From Thermoplasmata archaeon (GTDB taxonomy: Archaea > Thermoplasmatota > Thermoplasmata > Lutacidiplasmatales > UBA184), in the NCBI GenBank assembly GCA_030037035.1, contig JASHSA010000156.1, forward strand, positions 1 to 20,243: 20,243 nt of DNA, given 5' to 3'. Below are positions 14,056 to 20,243 of the stretch, piece after piece. The translations under genes and the position numbers were made by a program. Position 1 is the stretch's first letter; every line of letters starts with the position of its first letter. The notes beneath the pieces are model-generated. The model saw nothing but the letters and a program-made list of their open reading frames with translations. It ran no database searches and was not told where the DNA came from.

Positions 14056-14061
14056 ATATAT
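14056..14061. promoter_or_regulatory. Palindromic TATA box shared by two divergent genes
   Basis: ATATAT reads the same on both strands. Rightward it is about 25 nt ahead of the ATG at 14083 of the ArsR gene. Leftward it would start transcription near 14033, giving the reductase a leader of about 50 nt. One site would thus serve both directions, a natural place for ArsR control. Confidence 0.5.
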
Positions 14062-14082
14062 CCGTTTAGGCATTAAATGGCG

Positions 14083-14412
14083 ATGACGGACGTCTTTCGG
14101 GTTCTGGCGGAACCGTCGCGGAGGCAACTGCTCGAGGCGCTTCGGGACGGGGAACGGTCGGTCAACGACCTGGTGCACCGCACGCACATGACCCAGCCGT
14201 CCGTGTCGAAACAGCTGCGCATCCTCCGGGATTCGGGCGTGGTCTCCCTCCGCGCGGCGGGCCGCCAGCACCTGTACTCGATCGAGGGGCGATCGCTGCG
14301 CGAGGCGTCCGAGTGGCTTTCGTACTACGGGCACTTCTGGCAGGAGGGGCTGAGCCGCATGGACGAGGCCCTCCGGCGCGAGCCCCCGGCGAGGAGACGG
14401 AGGAGATCGTGA
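14083..14412 (+). CDS. ArsR-family winged-helix regulator
   Basis: From the ATG at 14083 the protein is 109 residues. It shows the ArsR pattern: VFRVLAEPSRRQLLEAL (helix 1), ERSVNDLVHRTHMTQPSVSKQLRILRDSGVV (helix-turn-helix with recognition helix QPSVSKQLRIL) and the wing GRQHLYSI. No metal-binding cysteine pair is visible in the recognition helix, so it belongs to the non-metal group often paired with AHSA1 proteins. Another ATG at 14077 adds two residues; 14083 fits the TATA spacing better. The stop overlaps the next start as GTGA, so both are translated from one message. It probably represses its own divergent promoter. Confidence 0.9.
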   Translation: MTDVFRVLAEPSRRQLLEALRDGERSVNDLVHRTHMTQPSVSKQLRILRDSGVVSLRAAGRQHLYSIEGRSLREASEWLSYYGHFWQEGLSRMDEALRREPPARRRRRS

Positions 14413-14903
14413 GCGAGCCCGAGAGGCCCGAGGTCGCGGTCCGGATCGAGAGGGTCCTGCATGCCCCTCCCGACCGAGTCTTCCGCGCCTTTCTCGACCC
14501 CGAGCTGATGCGTCAATGGATCGCCCCGGACGACCTCGACGTCGACCGGGTCGCCGTGGACGCCCGCGTGGGCGGCCTCATCGAGGTGTGGCATTCGCGC
14601 CACGGGGTGAGCACCGGAAAGTTTGAGGGCCGCTTCGTCACGATCGACGCGCCGCGGGAACTCGTCTACCACTGGGCGTTCGTCGGGACGGAACCCGAGA
14701 AGGGGGAATTTTTCGACACCCTGGTGACGGTCCGACTCCGCGCACGGCGCGACGGAGCCACCGAGATCTCCGTCGTCCACGAGAGATTGGCCGAGCTCCG
14801 CGTGGGGGCGCCTCACATTCACGAGCGTCTCGTCGCCGGCTGGAAGAACTGCCTGGACAAGCTCGAGTGCGCTGTCCGCCCCGCGCCCGCGGGCCCGCGC
14901 TAA
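14409..14903 (+). CDS. AHSA1/SRPBCC-domain protein
   Basis: The 164-residue protein shows the START-like SRPBCC fold of the AHSA1 (PF08327) family. RIERVLHAPPDRVFRAFLDPELMRQWIAP is the first strand, helix and Trp marker. GGLIEVWHS, GKFEGRFVTIDAPRELVYHWAF and ATEISVVHERL are the following strands. HERLVAGWKNCLDKLE is the long C-terminal helix. Such proteins have a cavity for a small hydrophobic ligand; no ligand can be named. The GTG start overlaps the ArsR stop by 4 nt (GTGA) and follows GGAGGAG. Longer forms of this frame run into the ArsR gene and are rejected. Confidence 0.9.
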   Translation: MSEPERPEVAVRIERVLHAPPDRVFRAFLDPELMRQWIAPDDLDVDRVAVDARVGGLIEVWHSRHGVSTGKFEGRFVTIDAPRELVYHWAFVGTEPEKGEFFDTLVTVRLRARRDGATEISVVHERLAELRVGAPHIHERLVAGWKNCLDKLECAVRPAPAGPR

Positions 14904-15233
14904 GTTCCTGAGACCCCGCACGGGCGGCCGTCGGCGACCTTCGCCCCCCGACCCGGGGGGAAGGTCGAACCCCGGCAGGAGACGGTCTGGGTCGAAGCCG
15001 AGCGCACTCCGGATCTTCGGCGCCTCCGCCGTGACGAAACTCGGACCTCGGGGAGACTCCCCCGATCGTCGTTTCTGGTCTGGCGCCGCCGCCGAGCGAC
15101 CTGAACATGGCGCCAGGCCTGCTTGCGGATGCCGACGCTGCTGTCGAGGAGGGCGGTCTCTCCGAGGCGCAGAACTCTAGGACGACGTCTTCGGTTCGCG
15201 AGTCCGGGCGCGGTCCCTCGTGCAGCGGAGACC
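14904..15233. other. Intergenic stretch between convergent genes, nothing seen
   Basis: This 330-nt stretch separates the ends of the AHSA1 and HTH_10 genes. Its open frames are Arg/Ser-rich and lack any recognisable motif. A GC-rich inverted repeat near 14946-14963 (CCCCCCGACCCGGGGGG-like) might form a hairpin between the convergent ends. I make no stronger claim. Confidence 0.4.
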
Positions 15234-15869
15234 TCAGTCACGGATCGGAACGCTGCCGAGCACCTTCCGTTCGATCACGGCGAGCGTGACCGAGAGCGTG
15301 GAGGTCGCGACGCCCACGTTCTTCGCGAGCCGCGTTAGGGAGATCCGACGAGGGACCTCGAAGTAGCCGGACCGAAGCGCGAAACCGAGCACCTCGCGCT
15401 GGCGTGGGGTAAGCACCGCCGAGCGGTCGACGGCCGCGTGGGGCCGTACTCGATCGATCTCCGCCGCTTCTCGAGCGGCGCGGAGCCGGCCGGCCAGTGC
15501 CCTCACCTTCGCCGACGGACCCACCACGGTCCAGTGCGCCACCCCGTCTTCGATGGGAAACGGGAACTGGCGGACCAACCCGAGCTCGCGGAGCAGCGGC
15601 ACGTACGTCGGTCCTCGGAAGAAGACCCGGTCGAGCTCCTCGGCGTCCGAGGCGTGGAGCGTTTCGACCGCACGAACGCCGGCCAGCGCCTTCAGTTTCG
15701 ACCGCCAGCCTACCGCTCCGCCGGGAGAGATCCTCACGGTGAACATCGTCTCGCCTCGACGCATCTCGAGTCGGTCGAGCACCTCGACTCGGACTCGCGA
15801 GTGGGCGTGGGTGAACCGGGTGAGCCACGCTTCCCGGCGACCGCGCACCCGAAGGCGACACTCGACCAC
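15234..15869 (-). CDS. HTH_10 (Bat-type) transcriptional regulator
   Basis: The last 59 residues, starting LTPRQREVLGFALRSGYFEVPRRISL and continuing with LAKNVGVATSTLSVTL, are a clear HTH_10 (PF04967) domain, as in the archaeal bacterioopsin activator Bat. The part before it (about 150 residues, from VVECRLRVRG) resembles the N-terminal sensing module of such regulators, with no PAS or GAF motif I can name. I chose the GTG at 15869, giving 211 residues, because AAGGAGGT (minus strand, 15879-15886) sits 9 nt ahead. The frame extends to an ATG at 16001, but those 44 residues are Arg/Pro/Ser-rich and unlike a domain. It is divergent from the ClC gene. The ligand and targets are unknown. Confidence 0.86.
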   Translation of the reverse strand: MVECRLRVRGRREAWLTRFTHAHSRVRVEVLDRLEMRRGETMFTVRISPGGAVGWRSKLKALAGVRAVETLHASDAEELDRVFFRGPTYVPLLRELGLVRQFPFPIEDGVAHWTVVGPSAKVRALAGRLRAAREAAEIDRVRPHAAVDRSAVLTPRQREVLGFALRSGYFEVPRRISLTRLAKNVGVATSTLSVTLAVIERKVLGSVPIRD

Positions 15870-15878
15870 GGCAGAACG

Positions 15879-15886
15879 ACCTCCTT
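15879..15886 (-). promoter_or_regulatory. Strong Shine-Dalgarno site deciding the HTH_10 start
   Basis: The minus strand reads AAGGAGGT, an almost full anti-16S complement, 9 nt ahead of the GTG at 15869. The upstream ATG at 16001 has no comparable site. Confidence 0.6.
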
Positions 15887-16033
15887 CGGCCGATCGACCC
15901 CGCGTCGACGGCCGGAGCGGTCTACGCGGTGGGGCTCCCGTTGCCAACATCGTGCGATCCCTGGAGAGGTTCCGGACCTCCGTTGCGAGCGAGGGGGCCA
16001 TCTTGAGCGCTTCGGGAGGCGGCGACGCCTCGG

Positions 16034-16049
16034 CGCTAGACGTCTAGCG
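16034..16049. repeat. 16-bp perfect palindrome upstream of the HTH_10 gene
   Basis: CGCTAGACGTCTAGCG is its own reverse complement. It lies in the divergent region between the HTH_10 and ClC genes, 165 nt from the GTG start. It could be an operator for a dimeric regulator or part of the promoter (the CTAGAC core is AT-richer than its surroundings). Confidence 0.55.
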
Positions 16050-16481
16050 GAGGGCTCCAAGACCTCCCGGACCTTGGCGCAGGGGCTCGCCCGACCGATC
16101 GGTTCCGATCCGGGCCGTCGGGAGCCGCCCTGACGTGATTCGGATTACGCGCGTCCGTGAACTCCCCTCGCGGCCGTTCGTCGCGCGGGACCTCGTCGAC
16201 CGGGCGTGGGTCCGACGGCCGCCGGCCGGCGAAGTGCGAACAGTCCTCCGGCCCCGCGAAACGGCTCGAGGTCCTCCCCTCCGGACGGGCTACGGGAACG
16301 ACGGGCTGCGGTTGCCCGACTCCCGTCCTCGATCCTCGAGGGGGCTCCGCAGTGGTTTCGATGACCTCCGTGCCCGACTACCACGCCCCCGAGACGACGC
16401 GGCCAACCTCGTCGTGGGGAGGCGGGGCCCGGCCTGCTCGAACCCGATCGTTCTCCGGGGGGTACTGGGGGAGGATCGCAA
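16050..16481. other. Non-coding or degraded stretch upstream of the ClC gene
   Basis: About 430 nt without a convincing gene. One plus-strand frame (GTG at 16135 to TGA at 16483-16485) overlaps the ClC GTG as GTGA and would encode 116 residues. It is very arginine-rich and shows no motif, so I do not call it. I see no good TATA box for the ClC gene. Confidence 0.4.
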
Positions 16482-18506
16482 GTGAGCCGTCCGGACCACG
16501 AACGAGGGACGGAGGACGGGTCGGCCGAACCTCCCTCGCCTGCCGAACCGCCGGGTCCGGCCGCCGAGACGCCCCCGCCGGTCATCGAACGGCCCAGACC
16601 GTTCGAGGAGCTCGGGGACTTTACCACGGTCGACCGACGGACCGCGTACCTCGTCGTGGCCGCGGTCGCGGTCGGCGTCGCGGCGGCGATCGTGGCGGCC
16701 GCCCTCCTCGACCTGATCGGGCTCCTGACGAACCTGTTCTACTACGGGCGACTTTCGTGGAGCTTTGCGTCCCCCGCGGGAAACCGACTGGGCGTTCTCG
16801 CGCTTGGGGTGCCCGTCTTCGGAGGACTCGTGATCGGGTTGATGGCCCGCTTCGGCTCCGAGCGGATCCGAGGTCACGGGATCCCCGAAGCCCTTGAGTC
16901 GATCCTGGTGAACAAGAGCCGGATCGAGCCGAAGGTTACCGTGCTCAAGCCCCTCTCGGCCGCGCTGTCGATCGGTACCGGGGGCCCGTTCGGCGCCGAG
17001 GGGCCGATCATCATGACGGGGGGATCGCTGGGTTCGGTCTTCGGTCAGACCCTGCACCTTTCGACGGCCGAGAGGAAGACGCTCCTCGTCGCCGGCGCGG
17101 CGGGCGGGATGGCCGCGACCTTCAACACGCCGTTCGCGGCGGTGCTCATCGCGGTCGAGCTCCTGCTGTTCGAATGGCGACCCCGCAGCCTGATCCCGGT
17201 AGGCGCCGCGTCCGTCACCGCGGTGGTCGTGCGGTGGTCGATCCTGGGGAGCGGACCGCTGTTCCCGGTCTCGATCAGCGTCACGCCGTCGGCCCCGCTC
17301 GTCGGAGCGGCGATCGTCGTGGGCGTCACGGTGGCGTTGTTGGCGACGTTGCTGACGTGGGCGGTCTACGCGTTCGAGGACCTCTATCGGAGGCTACCGG
17401 TCCACTGGATGTGGTGGCCGGCCCTCGGTGGACTCGTCATCGGCGTCGGCGGGCTCCTGGACCCTCGCGTGCTGGGGGTGGGATACGGAACGATCGACCT
17501 CCTCCTCGTGGGGGGCCTGGGTCTCGCGGCGACCGCCGTGCTCCTGATCGTGAAGGGCGTCGTTTGGTCCGCCTCGTTGGGATCGGGCACCTCCGGCGGG
17601 GTCCTCGCCCCCCTGTTGATGATGGGGGCGGCTTCGGGCCTACTGCTGGGCCGCGTGCTGCCGGTCGGAAGCCCGGCGCTGTGGGCCCTGGTGGCGCTCG
17701 GCGCGATCCTCGGCGGGACGATGCGGGTCCCGTTCACCGGAGTCGTGTTCGCCCTCGAGCTCACCCACGACATCTCCGTCCTGCTTCCGCTCCTGGTCGC
17801 CGCCGTCTCCGCCGAGGCGATCACGGTCTTCACGCTGAAACGATCGATCCTCACCGAGAAGATCGCCCGGCGTCGTATCCATGTCGCGCGCGAGTACGCG
17901 GTCGACCCCGCCGAGGTCATCCCGATCCGGGAGGTCATGCACAGGGCGATCGTTCCGGTGTCCGCCGACCGCCCCGTCGGCGAGGCCGTCCACCTCGCCC
18001 CCGAGCACGCGGGGAAGTACCTGGGCCTCGCGACGATCGATCCTTCCTCGGGTACGCCCGTAGGCCTGTTGACCCGCGAAGACCTCGTGTCGTATCTGGC
18101 CGAGGGCAAAGACCCGAGCCGGCCGCTCCGTGACCTGCTCCCCGGTCGTCAGGTGGTGCTCGACCCGGATCAGCCCATCCGCGTCGGAGCCGCAGCCTTG
18201 GCGGAGTACGACCTGGAGAGCGCTCCGGTAGGCGACCGGGACCATCCCGGTACCTTCCTCGGGGTGTTCTCCCGAGAGTCGCTGTTCGAGGGTCGAGTCT
18301 TGGCCTTGCAGGACGAGCAAGAGCGGGGCCGCGTCCTTCGGATCAGCCTGCCGAGGCTCCGAGCCAGCGGTGGTCCGTTGGGATTCCCCGCGGTCCCGAC
18401 CCGACCGGCCCGGGCTCGGCCCGCCGAGACGCCGACTACGGCGACGCCGTCGTCTCCCGACCCTGAGGCTAGAGAACCGCCGGGGACGGTCCGCAAGGAG
18501 GATTGA
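16482..18506 (+). CDS. ClC-family chloride channel/antiporter with C-terminal CBS domains
   Basis: The 674-residue membrane protein has a Pro-rich N-terminal tail (about 1-50) and a ClC core from about 54 to 455. Two CBS domains follow (about 478-605), then a basic, Pro/Thr-rich tail. Core motifs are GHGIPEALE (131-139), GGPFGAEGPI (167-176) with the gating glutamate E173, GGMAATFNTPFAAVLIAVEL (208-227) and GSGTSGGVLAP (367-377). The helix-end motif GSGIP has His in place of the Ser that touches the central chloride. Keeping E173 fits either a gated channel or a 2Cl-/H+ exchanger. CBS domains usually bind adenine nucleotides. The GTG start follows GGGGGAGGATC. Confidence 0.93.
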   Translation: MSRPDHERGTEDGSAEPPSPAEPPGPAAETPPPVIERPRPFEELGDFTTVDRRTAYLVVAAVAVGVAAAIVAAALLDLIGLLTNLFYYGRLSWSFASPAGNRLGVLALGVPVFGGLVIGLMARFGSERIRGHGIPEALESILVNKSRIEPKVTVLKPLSAALSIGTGGPFGAEGPIIMTGGSLGSVFGQTLHLSTAERKTLLVAGAAGGMAATFNTPFAAVLIAVELLLFEWRPRSLIPVGAASVTAVVVRWSILGSGPLFPVSISVTPSAPLVGAAIVVGVTVALLATLLTWAVYAFEDLYRRLPVHWMWWPALGGLVIGVGGLLDPRVLGVGYGTIDLLLVGGLGLAATAVLLIVKGVVWSASLGSGTSGGVLAPLLMMGAASGLLLGRVLPVGSPALWALVALGAILGGTMRVPFTGVVFALELTHDISVLLPLLVAAVSAEAITVFTLKRSILTEKIARRRIHVAREYAVDPAEVIPIREVMHRAIVPVSADRPVGEAVHLAPEHAGKYLGLATIDPSSGTPVGLLTREDLVSYLAEGKDPSRPLRDLLPGRQVVLDPDQPIRVGAAALAEYDLESAPVGDRDHPGTFLGVFSRESLFEGRVLALQDEQERGRVLRISLPRLRASGGPLGFPAVPTRPARARPAETPTTATPSSPDPEAREPPGTVRKED

Positions 18507-18599
18507 TCCGCCTCGGCCTCCCGCGCCCCGCGACCGTGGATGCCGGCGCCCGCTCCACCGACCTCCGGGGCCCCGACCTCCTTCGTCCACGGAGGCCGG
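18507..18599. other. Junction between the ClC gene and the transposon remnant
   Basis: About 90 nt with no gene. I looked here for the left inverted repeat of the IS and for the missing N terminus of the PIN gene and found neither. Confidence 0.4.
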
Positions 18600-19414
18600 C
18601 GGGGTCCCAGATCCGGCGCGTGGAAGCGGTGGTCGAGCTCGCCCTGGACCTCCACGAGGTCCGTCCGCCTGATGGCCGCCAAGCAAGGGGTCAGCCCGGA
18701 CACCGTGGCGCGGATCTGGAGGGTCCGTCGCCTCCAGTCCCATCGGGGCACCCACTACAAGCTCAGCACCGACCGCCACCTCGAGGAGAAACTTCGGGAC
18801 GTCGTGGCCCTCTACCTCGATCCGCCCGAGCATGCGCTCGTGCCGAGCGTGGACGAGAAGACCCAGATCCAGGCGCTCGACCGAACCCCGTCGATCCTTC
18901 CCCTCCGACCGGGCGTTCCCGAGCGCCAGACCCACGACTATCGACGCAACGGTATCACGGACCTGGTCGCTGCGCTGGAGGTGGTCGAGGGGCGGATCCT
19001 CGGGGAGTGCCACAAGCGGCATCGGGCGAGGGAGTTCCTCGCCTTCCTGCGGACCCTCGACCGGAGCACGGCCCCCGAGCTCGACCTGCACCTCGTGCTC
19101 GACGATCTCTCGACCCACACGACCCCGGAAGTGAAGCGGTGGGTGCTGCGGCACCCCCGCTTCCACGTCCACTTCGTCCCGACGACTTCCTCGTGGTTGA
19201 ACCAGGTCGAGCGCTGGTTCAACGACCTTACGCAGAAGCGAATCCGTCGGGGGACATTCCGTAGCCTGCACGAGCTGCTCGAGGCGTTGAAGCAGTACGT
19301 GACGACCTACAACGAGGACCCACGGCCGTTCCGGTGGAGGGCGCCCGCCGACCAGATCCTCGCGAAGGTCACTTGGAACCGGTTAAACGTAGATCTGGCT
19401 GGCGCACCACACTA
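18600..19414 (+). mobile_element. 5'-truncated IS630-family element
   Basis: The right end is CTGGCGCACCACACTA, finishing at a TA dinucleotide near 19414, as expected for IS630 elements that target TA. The matching left repeat (TAGTGTGGTGCGCCAG or similar) is absent upstream, and the N-terminal DNA-binding part of the transposase is missing. The element therefore lost its left end. The 3' boundary is well placed; the 5' boundary is approximate. Confidence 0.75.
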
Positions 19415-19415
19415 G
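18620..19415 (+). pseudogene. IS630-family transposase, N-terminally truncated and frameshifted
   Basis: The main frame carries the DDE catalytic core: VPSVDEKTQIQALDR, LHLVLDDLSTHTTPEVKRWVL and SSWLNQVERWFNDLTQKRIRRG. The three acidic residues are the Asp of VDEK, an Asp of LDD and the Glu of QVERW. The linker helix VSPDTVARIWRVRRLQSHR and WRAPADQI near the end are also typical. Full-length relatives have about 340-360 residues with an N-terminal helix-turn-helix; here that part is missing. A neighbouring frame at 18620-18650 encodes RVEAVVELAL, the segment expected shortly before STRS. The core frame takes over near 18645, so a frameshift with loss of about eight residues is likely. An ATG at 18672 could still start a 247-residue catalytic fragment. 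The stop lies in the terminal repeat. Confidence 0.85.
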
Positions 19416-19684
19416 GCGAGTTCGCCTGCCTCGCGCACCGCGACCGGCTAGGCCTTACGCATGCTCGTGCCGGCGTCGAGGATGTGATCGACCAGGTCCA
19501 CGCGTCCGGCTGCATCGAGCTCTCCGCACGGCCCCCGGCGGGCTGGTCGGTCTTCTTCGACCTCGACGTTCCGGAGCTCCACGACCGCCTGATCGCCTCC
19601 GATGCCCTCGCTCGGGGCGTTCCGTGGGCGTCGAACGACCGCGGCTTCGCCAGGGTGCTGGGACTGCGGCGGGTATGGGACTAG
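19415..19684 (+). pseudogene. PIN-domain protein, C-terminal part only
   Basis: Directly after the IS end the frame reads GEFACLAHRDRLGL, then SGCIELSARPPAGW and DVPELHDRLIASDALARGVPWASNDRGF. This is the second part of a PIN ribonuclease domain: the conserved Glu of the ExA helix, the D-R-L-I helix and the SND motif near the C terminus. The first 35-40 residues with the leading Asp are missing, replaced by IS sequence, so the metal site is incomplete. PIN proteins are often VapC toxins; no antitoxin gene is seen, but it would have been upstream in the lost part. The stop overlaps the start of the next HAD gene by 10 nt. Confidence 0.75.
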
Positions 19685-20243
19685 TCGGCCCGAACGACGG
19701 TCTGCCCCGCCCGAGAGAAGAGCGGGTCGCGCGATCGCTCTTTCTCGACTTCGGCGGCACGCTCTGCCGGTCCCGAGCCGACCTTCTCCCCGTCTTCCGG
19801 GAAGCGGCCGAGCGCGCGGGGACCCGGATTCCCGAGGAGGCATACCTCCGAGCGAACGAGGAGTGCTGGGACGAGCTCTGGCCGTCGGCTCCGAGCTTGG
19901 TCGGCCAGATCCCGTCGTTCGCCGACCGGGTGCACGAGATGGCCCTTCGGAGGATCGGGTTCGTCGGACCGATCGACGCCGTGGTACGGAACATTCGGGA
20001 GGCGGCGATCTCTCCGCACTGGCACGAGCCGTTCCCGGAGACGGAGGAGACGCTCCGCCGGCTTCGCGCGCGTGGGATCCCGATGCACCTCCTCTCGGGC
20101 AACGTCGATTACCTGCCGATCCTGCTCGCGAACCTCGGGTGGACGTCGTTCTTCCGGACCGTGACGTTCACGCAAGAGGTGGGCGTCCAGAAGCCGGATG
20201 TCCGGGTCTTTCGCTTCGCACTTCGGCGGGCTGACCAGGCGCC
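19675..20243 (+). CDS. HAD-superfamily hydrolase, C terminus outside window
   Basis: The frame from the ATG at 19675 is open to the window edge (189 codons). Motif I is LFLDFGGTL with D25, a helical cap follows (about 35-115), motif II is LLSGN, and the motif III Lys is in GVQKPD. Motif IV would lie beyond the edge. Motif I is DxG, lacking the second Asp of phosphatase-type HADs, as in some dehalogenase-like members. The ATG overlaps the end of the PIN remnant by 10 nt, so both were probably in one operon before the IS event. It is not a close copy of the HAD at 11567, though both belong to the same broad subfamily. Confidence 0.85.
   Translation, partial: MGLVGPNDGLPRPREERVARSLFLDFGGTLCRSRADLLPVFREAAERAGTRIPEEAYLRANEECWDELWPSAPSLVGQIPSFADRVHEMALRRIGFVGPIDAVVRNIREAAISPHWHEPFPETEETLRRLRARGIPMHLLSGNVDYLPILLANLGWTSFFRTVTFTQEVGVQKPDVRVFRFALRRADQA

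Noticed and set aside
13979..14057. A longer N terminus for the RibD_C-like protein starting at 14057
   Set aside because: That ATG overlaps the TATA box, so it would lie upstream of the transcript start, and the added residues are not domain-like.
15870..16001. A longer HTH_10 protein starting at the ATG at 16001
   Set aside because: The extra 44 residues are Arg/Pro/Ser-rich, and a near-perfect Shine-Dalgarno site favours the GTG at 15869; still possible.
16135..16485. A 116-codon plus-strand frame overlapping the ClC start as GTGA
   Set aside because: The overlap is tempting, but the product is strongly arginine-rich, has no motif, no Shine-Dalgarno site or TATA box, and its codon use is less coding-like than neighbours.

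Overview
The window is high-GC DNA (roughly 70 percent G+C by eye) that reads as archaeal. The left edge carries the 5' half of a 23S rRNA gene with archaeal sequence. Promoters are TATA-box type (TTAATA, TTATGTA, TTTATAG, CTAAAG), often about 25 nt ahead of a GTG or ATG with no room for a leader. One tRNA has a bulge-helix-bulge intron, and a regulator ends in a Bat-type HTH_10 domain. The 23S gene has its own promoter and faces a divergent protein gene, with no 16S upstream. Unlinked 16S and 23S genes are known from Thermoplasma and relatives, so a GC-rich member of Thermoplasmatota is my best guess; this is inference.

Layout. 1-1530: 23S rRNA 5' part (minus). 1827-2516: catechol-type O-methyltransferase (plus). 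2548-5220 (minus): a three-gene run, transcribed in the order class II glutamine amidotransferase, nucleotidyltransferase-fold protein, Cas4/RecB-like four-cysteine nuclease. 5322-6154 (plus): two A-type Fe-S carrier genes, the first ordinary, the second with glycine/cysteine-rich segments where the three ligand cysteines normally sit. 6216-6707 (minus): membrane protein with a C-terminal zinc ribbon. 6809-7795 (plus): a squalene-cyclase-like toroid protein, convergent with an ArsB/NhaD-type permease at 7885-9144 (minus).

9393-9591 (minus): tRNA-Asn followed by tRNA-Met. The tRNA-Asn is interrupted in its T-loop by a 32-nt intron. A winged-helix regulator (9618-10010, minus) lies just upstream of the tRNAs. 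10229-12447 onward (plus): zinc alcohol dehydrogenase, HAD hydrolase, a possible 47-residue small ORF and a SAM methyltransferase, the last three joined by ATGA overlaps. 13401-14903: an ArsR regulator and an AHSA1/SRPBCC protein (plus) diverge from a RibD_C/DHFR-like reductase (minus) around one palindromic TATA box. 15234-15869 (minus): HTH_10 regulator with a 16-bp palindrome upstream. 16482-18506 (plus): ClC chloride channel/transporter with CBS domains.

The right end is a scar. A 5'-truncated, frameshifted IS630-family transposase (about 18600-19414) abuts the C-terminal part of a PIN-domain protein (19415-19684). A second HAD hydrolase follows and runs off the window. I saw no CRISPR array, prophage or plasmid backbone. 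The most notable items are the T-loop intron in tRNA-Asn and the Gly/Cys-rich IscA paralogue.
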